NCBI GenBank assembly: GCA_003524145.1 | Contig: DODZ01000032.1 | Span: 5,066 to 14,458, forward strand | Length of the DNA: 9,393 bases | Origin: Candidatus Apopatosoma intestinale | Lineage (GTDB): Bacteria; Bacillota; Clostridia; Oscillospirales; CAG-272 | Direction: 5' to 3' | In this document: one piece after another, positions 1 to 6,886 of the stretch | How the letters are laid out: each line of letters starts with the position of its first letter | Position numbering within the stretch: position 1 is the first letter of the stretch | Position numbers and translations under genes: made by a program | The notes under the pieces: generated by a model | What the model was told of the DNA's origin: nothing | The model's database searches: none | Seen by the model: only the letters and a program-made list of their open reading frames with translations

Positions 1-16
1 AGAAAAAGTGAATACG

Positions 17-49
17 ATAAAAATCAAAGGGAAGCCGCAGGCTTCCCTT
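17..49 (-). terminator. Rho-independent terminator downstream of the esterase gene
   Basis: A perfect 10-bp inverted repeat (AAGGGAAGCC at 27-36, GGCTTCCCTT at 40-49) has a 3-nt loop. Read on the minus strand it is followed by TGATTTTTAT, a U-rich tail. It lies about 115 nt past the stop of the minus-strand esterase gene and probably ends that transcript. The plus-strand tail (CCTTAAATTTT) is weaker, so it might also work for a gene entering from the left. Confidence 0.75.
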
Positions 50-164
50 CCTTAAATTTTGAGTTGATATTACTGAAAAACTTAATCTTCAATAAACCTC
101 TTTTACCAAAAAAGTTACTTACCACTTCACTTTTTCGGTCTGTGCTTTTTTAGCATTCCGGATT

Positions 165-1784
165 TTATTTCGACTGAGAAAGAATCCACTCCACCAGTCC
201 CGGATATCCGAATGCCTGCGTCCATATATTGTGACCTACGCCCTCAAAATATGTCGCCTTGAATTTCGTGCCGCCTGCCGCCTTTATAGCCTGCTGCATA
301 TCCTGCGTTCCCTTTGCGGGTACGGTCGGGTCTGCAAGACCGTGGAAAGCCCATATTGCCATATCCTTGAGCTCAGCTGCCTTGGAGGGAATGCCTGCAC
401 CGCAAAGCGGTACTGCCGCTGCAAAAAGCTCGGGATTGCGCGCTATTATTTCCCATGTTCCGTATCCGCCCATGGATATACCCGAAACATAAACTCTCTT
501 TGTATCGATTTTGCCTTCCGCGATGTACTCTTTGAGCAGAGCCGTTGCCGCCTCAAGTGTTATCGTGGGCTTGGCTGTCAGCTCGCGGGAGCCTGTTTTC
601 CATTGGTGATTTATCGGAACCCAGTTGTATTCCGCAGGGTCATTACACTGCGGAGCGATTATTACACAGCTTCCGTCCGATACAAGCTTGTCAAGCAATG
701 CATTGCTTCCGCCGAGGACTCTTATCTGCTTGGTATTGTCGCTTCCTATTTCGCCGTAACCATGGAGAAAAAGAAGAACGGGATATTCAGCCGATTTGCT
801 CTCTTCATAGCCCTTGGGAAGGAACAACCTATAAGGAAGCGAGACAGTTTTTCCTGTCTCGCTCGTGTAGTTGTATGTTTTGAAAAGCATATCGTCTACA
901 GACTTGCTTGCTTCGCCCATATCAAGAGCGAAATCATAAATATTGAGTTCGTCGATAGCGCCGACAAACTGACCGTCGCTGCCGTTATAACCGATAGTAA
1001 AGGGACAGCCTGCGGAGGAAGCATCGATAGCGGGAAGCTTTACTGCAAGCTTACCGTCAAAATAAACGCTGATTGTTCCTGCCTCTGCATCCTGAACAGC
1101 CACTGCATGATGCCACTCTGTATCTATAGCATCGCTTACGGGGTTGTTGCTGTACTTGCTCTGGGAATTTGAAGATGTAATACCGAGATTGAGCTTGCTG
1201 TCGCCGGAGTTTATCCAGAAACCTGCATACTTATAAAGGTTCTTGCTCTGAACGAGACCCTTCTGGATAATGCAGGGCCAGTTTGTGCCGGCTTTCTTGC
1301 CGGACCACTTGAACCATACATCTATAGTAAAGCTGTCATTCTTCGAGAATTTGAAAGCTTCGTTGTCTGCAATCTCAATAAACTGATTTACTGACTCAAG
1401 GCTTACAGCCTTGCCGAATTTGCCCTCTGTGAGCTTCAGCTTCTTATTTGCCTTCGCGTCATATCCGTTGCCGGAGTCATCGGCGAATATGAGGTCATCG
1501 GTGAGCTCGTCAAATGTGATATGTATGAGCGGCTTCGGAACCTCGGGAACTACTATGGGAGGCTCGGTTGTCGTTTCCGCTGTAGTGGTAGCCTCTGTTG
1601 TGGTTTCCGTGGTAGTGGTAGCCTCTGTTGTTGTGGTGGCTACCGTTTCTTCTGTTGTTGTAGTTGTCGCTGCTGTTGTAACCGTGGTTGTGCTTTCGGT
1701 GGTGGGTGTTTCCTTCTCACCGCAACCCGCTACGGCGCACGCAAGCATTATAACTGCGAGCATAAGCGCTACAATTTTTTTCAT
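165..1784 (-). CDS. Surface lipoprotein: Thr-rich linker, LamG-like domain and alpha/beta-hydrolase esterase
   Basis: This 539-residue protein is predicted to be a lipid-anchored extracellular esterase acting on polysaccharide esters (feruloyl/acetyl type or similar); the substrate is inferred only. Residues 1-21 form a lipoprotein signal peptide (MKK, hydrophobic core, lipobox VAGC with Cys21 as the lipidated residue). Residues about 27-75 are a Thr/Glu linker. Residues about 85-290 look like a LamG/concanavalin-like domain (DDSGNGYDA, then FTIDVWFKW, WHHAVAV, YFDGKLA and IDELNIYD). Residues about 305-539 are an alpha/beta hydrolase of the PHB-depolymerase/CE1-like type. It has oxyanion-hole HGYGE at 341-345, nucleophile elbow GISMGG with Ser437, probable acid Asp485 (HGLADPTVP) and His518 (GVGHNIW). 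An in-frame ATG at 1838 is rejected because the predicted -10 box lies downstream of it. The ATG at 1784 has AGAGGAG 6 nt upstream. It is monocistronic and divergent from the carboxypeptidase gene. Confidence 0.93.
   Translation of the reverse strand: MKKIVALMLAVIMLACAVAGCGEKETPTTESTTTVTTAATTTTTEETVATTTTEATTTTETTTEATTTAETTTEPPIVVPEVPKPLIHITFDELTDDLIFADDSGNGYDAKANKKLKLTEGKFGKAVSLESVNQFIEIADNEAFKFSKNDSFTIDVWFKWSGKKAGTNWPCIIQKGLVQSKNLYKYAGFWINSGDSKLNLGITSSNSQSKYSNNPVSDAIDTEWHHAVAVQDAEAGTISVYFDGKLAVKLPAIDASSAGCPFTIGYNGSDGQFVGAIDELNIYDFALDMGEASKSVDDMLFKTYNYTSETGKTVSLPYRLFLPKGYEESKSAEYPVLLFLHGYGEIGSDNTKQIRVLGGSNALLDKLVSDGSCVIIAPQCNDPAEYNWVPINHQWKTGSRELTAKPTITLEAATALLKEYIAEGKIDTKRVYVSGISMGGYGTWEIIARNPELFAAAVPLCGAGIPSKAAELKDMAIWAFHGLADPTVPAKGTQDMQQAIKAAGGTKFKATYFEGVGHNIWTQAFGYPGLVEWILSQSK
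1563..1706 (-). repeat. Minisatellite-like coding repeat for the Thr/Glu linker
   Basis: This stretch encodes linker residues about 27-74 of the lipoprotein, made of TTTE, TTTEA and similar runs. At the DNA level a 20-nt string starting at 1582 recurs exactly at 1612, giving a 30-bp (10-residue) period, with more degenerate copies around it. Such linkers keep surface enzymes away from the membrane and cell wall. Length is likely to vary between strains through slippage (inference). Confidence 0.7.
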
Positions 1785-1808
1785 AAGTATCTCCTCTTGA
1801 AAATTTTT

Positions 1809-1820
1809 TCGCAAATGCGA
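1809..1820. promoter_or_regulatory. Short inverted repeat in the esterase leader
   Basis: TCGCA-AA-TGCGA is a perfect 5-2-5 inverted repeat. It sits between the predicted -10 box (1829-1834) and the ribosome binding site (1791-1797) of the esterase gene, close to the expected transcription start. It could be an operator or a small leader hairpin. No regulator is recognised for it, and chance is possible. Confidence 0.25.
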
Positions 1821-1828
1821 TTTATTAT

Positions 1829-1857
1829 ATAATACCATATCTGTGCAAAAAATACAA
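1829..1857 (-). promoter_or_regulatory. Sigma-A-type promoter of the esterase gene
   Basis: On the minus strand, TTGTAT (1852-1857) is followed after exactly 17 nt by TATTAT (1829-1834). An overlapping TATAAT lies at 1824-1829. The start of transcription would fall near 1820, leaving a leader of about 35-40 nt before the ATG at 1784. The placement supports the shorter lipoprotein start. Confidence 0.55.
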
Positions 1858-1892
1858 GAGTTTTAGTATAGTTTTAATTCATTTGTGAAATA

Positions 1893-1921
1893 TTGACATT
1901 TATTTTTCATTTTTTTATGCA
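1893..1921 (+). promoter_or_regulatory. Candidate promoter of the carboxypeptidase gene
   Basis: A perfect -35 hexamer TTGACA (1893-1898) is followed after 17 nt by TATGCA (1916-1921), a weak -10 match. The spacer is very T-rich. A 5-6-5 inverted repeat, TATGC-AATAAA-GCATA (1916-1931), covers the -10 and the likely start site and may be an operator. The -35 is convincing and the -10 is less so. Confidence 0.45.
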
Positions 1922-1987
1922 ATAAAGCATATCGGTCGAGCGCCATGCATATAAGTATATACAAAAAGATACTTCATGGAGGAATGT

Positions 1988-3139
1988 ATGATTTACAGGA
2001 AAATTGCCGTGACGCTTTGCATAATAATTCTGCTTTCGGTTTTTTCGGGCGGCATATGCGCCGCCGATTTCACAGGTGAGCTTGATGCCAAAAGTGCCAT
2101 ACTGATGGAGATAAGCACCGGACGCGTTCTGTATGAAAAGAATGCGGATGAGCCTCTGCCGCCCGCTTCCGTCACGAAAATCATGACGATGCTTCTCATT
2201 ACCGAAGCGATAGACGACGGCGTGATTTCGCTTTCCGATATGGTGACGGCAAGCACGCGGGCAAGCAAGATCGGCGGCTCGCAGATATTTCTCAAGGAGG
2301 GCGAGCAGATGAGCGTCGATGAGCTGCTCAAGAGCCTTACCGTTGCCAGCGCAAACGATGCAGCAGTCGCTCTCGCCGAGCATCTCTGCGGAAGCGAGGA
2401 GGCGTTTGTAGCCAAAATGAACGAGCGCGCAAAACAGCTCGGCATGGAGAATACTAATTTTGAAAACACAAACGGTCTTGACGACACGACCGTAAATCAT
2501 GTCACGAGCGCACGCGATATCGCTCTCATGAGCTGTGAGCTTCTCAAGCATGACCTGATTTACAACTACACGACTATATGGATGGATACGATACGCGACG
2601 GTGCCTTCGGTCTGACGAATACAAACCGTCTCATCCGCTTCTATAAGGGCGCGACGGGGCTGAAAACAGGCTCCACCTCAAAAGCAAAATTCTGCATCAG
2701 TGCCTCCGCCGAGCGAGAGGGACTGGGGCTTGTCGCCGTGATAATGGGTTCGCCCACGAGAGATGTGCGCAATGCCGCCGCGGCTTCCCTGCTCGATTTC
2801 GGATTTGCAAACTATGCCTTCCTGCAAAAGGAAAGCGAAGCACAAGCCGGTATCCCCGTGAAAGGCGGCGTCAAGAACACGCTTTCCACCGTGAGCGAGG
2901 GCTTCTCTCAGGTCATAGACAAAGGCGCGGACAAGAAACTGACGGCGGAAACCGTTCTTCCCGAGAGTGTGGCGGCACCTGTGAAAAAAGGCGACAAAAT
3001 AGGCGAAATAATCTACAAAACAGACGGAGTCGAGCTCGGTCGCGCCGATATAGTGGCGGATGAAGATATCGAAAAGATAAGCTTCTTCACCCTGCTTCCA
3101 CGCATGTTCAAAACAATGATAGGCGCGAAAAGGGGATAA
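1988..3139 (+). CDS. dacF: D-alanyl-D-alanine carboxypeptidase (DacF-like, PBP5 family)
   Basis: This 383-residue penicillin-binding protein removes the terminal D-Ala from peptidoglycan pentapeptides outside the membrane (family S11). A signal peptide occupies about residues 1-25 (hydrophobic IAVTLCIIILLSVFSGG, then ICAAD). All three active-site motifs are present: SVTK with nucleophile Ser61 and Lys64, SAN at 121-123, and KTG at 226-228. Residues about 275-365 fit the C-terminal beta-rich PBP5_C domain. The last residues (FTLLPRMFKTMIGAKRG) look like the amphipathic anchor. Length is normal for the family. The ATG at 1988 is chosen over an in-frame ATG at 1976 because the Shine-Dalgarno sequence GGAGGA (1978-1983) overlaps the upstream ATG and precedes 1988 by 4 nt. 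It appears monocistronic, with its own promoter and terminator. The symbol is by resemblance to sporulation-linked DacF; a vegetative DacA/DacB role is possible. Confidence 0.95.
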   Translation: MIYRKIAVTLCIIILLSVFSGGICAADFTGELDAKSAILMEISTGRVLYEKNADEPLPPASVTKIMTMLLITEAIDDGVISLSDMVTASTRASKIGGSQIFLKEGEQMSVDELLKSLTVASANDAAVALAEHLCGSEEAFVAKMNERAKQLGMENTNFENTNGLDDTTVNHVTSARDIALMSCELLKHDLIYNYTTIWMDTIRDGAFGLTNTNRLIRFYKGATGLKTGSTSKAKFCISASAEREGLGLVAVIMGSPTRDVRNAAAASLLDFGFANYAFLQKESEAQAGIPVKGGVKNTLSTVSEGFSQVIDKGADKKLTAETVLPESVAAPVKKGDKIGEIIYKTDGVELGRADIVADEDIEKISFFTLLPRMFKTMIGAKRG

Positions 3140-3184
3140 AACGCGGAAAACCGCTCTCACATAAAAACACAACAACGCATTAAA

Positions 3185-3221
3185 GCGGCATGAGGATTTT
3201 TCCCATGCCGCCTTGCTTTTT
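3185..3221 (+). terminator. Terminator between convergent dacF and phosphatase genes
   Basis: A perfect 8-bp stem GCGGCATG/CATGCCGC (3185-3192, 3204-3211) is extended inside by GGA/TCC around a TTTT loop with one bulged A. It is followed on the plus strand by CTTGCTTTTT. It ends the carboxypeptidase transcript. Read on the minus strand the tail is only TTTAATG, but the hairpin lies about 30 nt past the phosphatase stop, so it may work in both directions. Confidence 0.85.
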
Positions 3222-3240
3222 GCTATATTATACATTTGTA

Positions 3241-3879
3241 TCAGTTGATATATCCGAGGTCTTTCGCGCCGTCTATTTCGCGTATGCGGCAGTATGTCGG
3301 ATTCTTTTCCTCCTGATACCACTCCGGCGAGTAGTGAAACCACCGCAGGAGAAATGTCCGCAGTGCCGTCCCGTGAGTGAAGACAAAAAGCGTATCCACG
3401 CCCTCGCGCTCGAAATCGCGGTAAATCGTGCCCATGAACTGATGTATCCTTATCGCCACATCAAAGGGGCTTTCACCGAGAGGAAGCCGCGCATAAAACT
3501 TGCCCTGATTTTGCGTCTGGCGCAGATATTCATCGTATTCCACGGGATATTTGTTTTTCCATTCCTCCTCGGGGAGCGAATCAAAAAGTCCGTATTGCTG
3601 TTCCACAAGAGTGATATCCTCGCGGATATCGGCGATTTTCAGATGCTTATTGAACTCCTCGCTCGTCTGTCGCGTGCGTAAATACGGACTGCGCCATATA
3701 CGCGCATGAGAGAGATCTATCCCGCGCTCGCGGCAATATTCCGAGAGCCACATTCCGCTTTCCGCAGACTGGCGTTTTCCTTTTTCCGTCAGCGGGACAA
3801 GATGGTCCGGCGTTCTTTTTATATAGTTTTCGCCCGCGCTCGCCTCGGATTCGCCGTGCCTTATCAAAAATATATGCAT
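3241..3879 (-). CDS. Histidine phosphatase family protein (phosphoglycerate mutase-like)
   Basis: This 212-residue cytosolic protein belongs to the histidine phosphatase (branch 1) superfamily, which transfers or hydrolyses phosphate through a phosphohistidine. The catalytic RHGE motif is at residues 7-10, with His8 as the phosphorylated residue. Arg63 lies in WRSPYLRTRQT, the acid Glu93 is in VEQQYG, and the second catalytic His169 is in FTHG. The EQxxG motif resembles the subgroup of small broad-specificity phosphatases rather than true glycolytic mutases, so the substrate is unknown. The ATG at 3879 has AAGGAG a few bases upstream. It is the last gene of the minus-strand cluster, 13 nt after the XRE gene, so probably cotranscribed. 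A phosphatase on a sugar phosphate from the glycosidase pathway is possible but unproven. Confidence 0.92.
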   Translation of the reverse strand: MHIFLIRHGESEASAGENYIKRTPDHLVPLTEKGKRQSAESGMWLSEYCRERGIDLSHARIWRSPYLRTRQTSEEFNKHLKIADIREDITLVEQQYGLFDSLPEEEWKNKYPVEYDEYLRQTQNQGKFYARLPLGESPFDVAIRIHQFMGTIYRDFEREGVDTLFVFTHGTALRTFLLRWFHYSPEWYQEEKNPTYCRIREIDGAKDLGYIN

Positions 3880-3892
3880 ATCTTCTCCTTGA

Positions 3893-4480
3893 TTATTTAT
3901 GATATTTCACGCGCAGTATCGTCAGAAGAATCAACGCCACCTGCACGGGAACGCCTATCAGAAAGATAGGCCACATATTATATTTGAGAAATTGCAGAAA
4001 TATTGAGGTCAGGAGTGTCCAACAGAATATACTTGTATAAATTATCTCGTATTTCGTCTTGCCCCATTTGAGATTCAGCCTATAGAGCAGGGCGGCGGAG
4101 AGCGGAACAGCCCAGATAAAAACCGTCCATATATTTCTGCCGCGATACGAGAGTGTATATGCATAGAATATCGCCGCGGCTATCCAGATGCCAGCTGTGC
4201 CGAGGAGCGAAATGAGAATATGATATCCCCTTTCTTCCTTCGGCGCGGAGTAGGTTTTGATTTCTTCGGCGGCACCCTCCGTGACAAAATAGTCAACGGA
4301 AACGCCGAATATCTCCGCCATTCTGCATATTGTTTTCAGGTCGGGAAGCCCGTCGCCGCGTTCCCATTTTGAAATGGTCTTGTCCGAATAATTCAGCTTT
4401 TCCGCTAATTCCAGTTGCGTGAGCTGTCGACTTTTTCTCAGCTCCGTGATATTTGCGGCAACTGTTTTTTCAAGCTCCAT
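3893..4480 (-). CDS. XRE-family transcriptional regulator with C-terminal membrane domain
   Basis: This 195-residue protein has an N-terminal Cro/C1-type helix-turn-helix at about residues 6-66 (ITELRKSRQLTQLELAEKLN, then DKTISKWERG, LPDLKTICRMAEIFGVS). It is followed by a short charged linker and four predicted membrane segments at about 87-108, 115-133, 146-166 and 170-190. The DNA-binding half would be held at the inner face of the membrane. No ligand-binding domain is visible, so the membrane part may sense the signal or contact a partner such as the exporter. The start at 4480 is preceded by AAAGGAGG, a near-perfect ribosome binding site and the strongest in the cluster. It begins 30 nt after the GH95 stop, with the phosphatase 13 nt beyond. 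Control of this operon is the simplest guess. Confidence 0.9.
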   Translation of the reverse strand: MELEKTVAANITELRKSRQLTQLELAEKLNYSDKTISKWERGDGLPDLKTICRMAEIFGVSVDYFVTEGAAEEIKTYSAPKEERGYHILISLLGTAGIWIAAAIFYAYTLSYRGRNIWTVFIWAVPLSAALLYRLNLKWGKTKYEIIYTSIFCWTLLTSIFLQFLKYNMWPIFLIGVPVQVALILLTILRVKYHK

Positions 4481-4510
4481 TTTATCCCTCCTTTGTAACG
4501 CGATTGATTT

Positions 4511-6862
4511 TTATGTGTTTATATCATTTGCGAAAATAATGGTAAATTCCTCTCCCGCCGCGGTTTCTGTGCTTATCATGCCGTCTGCGGTGCGGGTAAA
4601 TTTCTTTTCGGATTTCGCCGCAGGCAGACTTCCCGCGCGGAGCGTCAGCGTGCCGCCGACGCGGCTTTTTACGCGGATTTCGGTGATTTTTCCGCCGCTC
4701 CAAGTGGCACCAATCACAAAATTTCCTCTTGCAACAAGCCCGTCAAAGCTTCCGCTTTCCCACTCATCGGGAATCGCCGCAAGCACATCTGCATAGCCTG
4801 CATGGCTTTGCAGGAGCATTTCGCATATGCCGGCGCAGGCGCCGAAATTCCCGTCTATCTGGAAAGGCGGATGCGTATCCCAGAGATTGGGCAGGATGTT
4901 GTTTTTCAGCATGGAGGCGAGCAGGTCGTGCGCGCGGTTGCCGTTTCCCGTCCTTGCCCAAAGGCAAAGCCTGTGTGCCGCCGCCCAGCCTGTCGATTTA
5001 TCGGAGCGGCGCGTGAGCGTCACTTTTGCGCCCTCCATCCATTCAGGCGTGGTCTTGTTTATGAGCGTCCCGGGGTAAAGCCCCACGAGCTGAGAAATAT
5101 GCCTGTGGCAATATTCGCCGATATCGCCGTAATGCTCCTCCTCACGAAATTCCTTCACCTGTCCGTCCGCTCCTATGAGCACAGGGTCAAGCATATCTAT
5201 CCGCTCTCTTATCTCATCGAGGATAGGCTCGTGTGCGCCGAGTATTTCAGCCGCTTCAAGCGTGCGCCTGAAATTTTCATATATCATCTGCTGGTCAAAA
5301 GCACATCCGACGGTAACATAATATTTCCCGTCACTTCCCTGCTGCTCCGGCGAAGCCGAAACCTTGGCAAGGTATTTCCCGTCCCGCTCCTCAAGAGCGA
5401 GAAGCAGACAGCGCGACATATCGCGAAGATACGGATACGCGACTTTTTCGAGGTATTCCCCATCGCGCGTGTAATCGTAGTAATCCCAGAAAAGGAGCGA
5501 GGTAAAGCCTCCCGTGCCGGGACCGGAATGATTATTCGGATTGCCGAGCCCATGGTCGAGATGATATGGCGAAGCGCCCGTCGCTATTATCCGACCGTTT
5601 TCGCCGTCCGGCAGCGCCTTTTCGGGCGAGATTTTTCTTATGTATTCATCGGCGCAGGCGCGGGCCTCCTCCGTATATGCCGCGGCATAATCGCTGTAGG
5701 CGGAAAAAGTCTCCGCCATATTCGCCGCGCAGGCGCACCAATAGTTCATCTGAACATTTATATTGTGATGGTAGTCGCTTCCCCAAGGCGAGCTGTCGTA
5801 AGCATTCCACACGCCCTGAAGATTTGCCGGAAGCGTGCCTTTTCTCGAGGATGAAATGAGCAGATATCTGCCGTACTGGCAAAGGAGCAGCTCGAGATAG
5901 CGCCTCTCCTCTGCCGTGGCTTCTCCGCTCTTGTATCGCAGGGGCAGCCTGTCCGTCGTCATATCGGGAATATCACAGCGGAAATCAAGCTTTACCCTTG
6001 AAAAAAGTGCCGTATAATCCGCCGTGTGCCGCCTTTTGAGCTTGTCATAGCCGAGTGCCTCGGCATCGCGCAGTATGCGACAGAGCATCTCATGCGGATG
6101 CGGATACGGAGCAAGCTTCTTTTTCGGATCGCTCTCGGTGAAAACGCGGCTCTCAAGCCTGTAATTCGTGCCGCATGTGAAGAGAAGCACCGCGCTGTCC
6201 GCGCCCGAGACGGATATCTTTCCGTTTTCGTTTTTCAGCTCTCCGCCGAAGTTCAAAACGGCAAGCCGAGCTTCGAAAAGTATATTGTAATAATGCGAAA
6301 CGCCACTCTCCGAGAGGATATTTCCCTCTCCCGAGAAGGTAGCGGATTTCCCACAGCCGTCGCCCTCTTTTATGCAGTAATCACGCAGAAAAGGGTCATA
6401 GAGCGAGCAGTCAAACGAAAGTGCGCCGGCGCGGCTCGCCGAAAGCCTCACGGCAAGCACGCGGTCGGGATACGAGGTGAAATATTCCCTCTCATACCGC
6501 ACGCCGCCGCAGGTGTATTTCACATCGGCGAGCGCCACGTCAAGGTCAAGCCCGCGGCTGTAGTCTGTCACATCGTCATGGGGGAACTCAAGTATCACAT
6601 CGCAGAAGGAGCGAAGCCCGCCGCTTCCGTCGCGCCAGTGTGCCCCTCGAAGCGGCGGATTGCAGAGGCTGTTTTCCGTTATCTGTATGCGCTCTCTGCC
6701 GACCCTGCCGAAAATACTCGCGCCGAAAAAGCCGTTTCCGAGCGGCAGAGACCACTTTTCCCAGCCTGCCTCGGGGCTGTCGTTCTGCCGTGCGAAGTCG
6801 TAGTCGCAGACAGTCGGCGCGGGCTTGTCATAGCGCAGCTTCAGTTTCGGCTGATTTGTCAT
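4511..6862 (-). CDS. Glycoside hydrolase family 95 (alpha-L-fucosidase type)
   Basis: This 783-residue protein matches the inverting GH95 family, which mainly releases alpha-1,2-linked L-fucose and sometimes L-galactose. The N-terminal domain opens with the family pattern EKWSLPLGNGFFGASIFGRV (35-54), then GRERIQITENSL. The (alpha/alpha)6 catalytic part has NIN at 367-369 in HHNINVQMNYW, SPE with Glu506, the TGWAAAHRLCLWARTGNG block at about 624-641, and QIDGNFG with Asp670. From their motif context, Asn367, Asn369, Glu506 and Asp670 correspond to the catalytic set of Bifidobacterium AfcA (Asn421, Asn423, Glu566, Asp766), so it should be active. Residues about 695-783 form a C-terminal beta domain. 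There is no signal peptide, so it should act in the cytosol on imported oligosaccharides. The ATG at 6862 follows AAGGAA. The permease stop lies 24 nt upstream, which suggests cotranscription. The exact sugar specificity is uncertain. Confidence 0.95.
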   Translation of the reverse strand: MTNQPKLKLRYDKPAPTVCDYDFARQNDSPEAGWEKWSLPLGNGFFGASIFGRVGRERIQITENSLCNPPLRGAHWRDGSGGLRSFCDVILEFPHDDVTDYSRGLDLDVALADVKYTCGGVRYEREYFTSYPDRVLAVRLSASRAGALSFDCSLYDPFLRDYCIKEGDGCGKSATFSGEGNILSESGVSHYYNILFEARLAVLNFGGELKNENGKISVSGADSAVLLFTCGTNYRLESRVFTESDPKKKLAPYPHPHEMLCRILRDAEALGYDKLKRRHTADYTALFSRVKLDFRCDIPDMTTDRLPLRYKSGEATAEERRYLELLLCQYGRYLLISSSRKGTLPANLQGVWNAYDSSPWGSDYHHNINVQMNYWCACAANMAETFSAYSDYAAAYTEEARACADEYIRKISPEKALPDGENGRIIATGASPYHLDHGLGNPNNHSGPGTGGFTSLLFWDYYDYTRDGEYLEKVAYPYLRDMSRCLLLALEERDGKYLAKVSASPEQQGSDGKYYVTVGCAFDQQMIYENFRRTLEAAEILGAHEPILDEIRERIDMLDPVLIGADGQVKEFREEEHYGDIGEYCHRHISQLVGLYPGTLINKTTPEWMEGAKVTLTRRSDKSTGWAAAHRLCLWARTGNGNRAHDLLASMLKNNILPNLWDTHPPFQIDGNFGACAGICEMLLQSHAGYADVLAAIPDEWESGSFDGLVARGNFVIGATWSGGKITEIRVKSRVGGTLTLRAGSLPAAKSEKKFTRTADGMISTETAAGEEFTIIFANDINT

Positions 6863-6886
6863 GGTTCTGTTCCTTTCAGATGGGTT

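Noticed and set aside
231..1172. Plus-strand 313-codon reading frame
   Set aside because: Antisense shadow of the esterase and LamG domains, with no recognisable motif.
1411..1800. Val/Ser-rich plus-strand reading frame
   Set aside because: It is the antisense reading of the Thr codons in the lipoprotein linker.
1785..1838. 18-residue N-terminal extension of the lipoprotein
   Set aside because: It would put charged residues before the signal peptide and start upstream of the predicted transcription start. The ATG at 1784 has a proper ribosome binding site and a canonical lipobox spacing.
3143..3154. GCGG-AAAA-CCGC hairpin just after the dacF stop as a terminator
   Set aside because: Only a 4-bp stem with no T-run. 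The strong terminator at 3185-3221 accounts for transcript ending.
3227..3232. Perfect TATAAT on the minus strand after the phosphatase gene
   Set aside because: No matching -35 was identified, and transcription would run antisense into dacF. AT-rich terminator flank is a simpler explanation.
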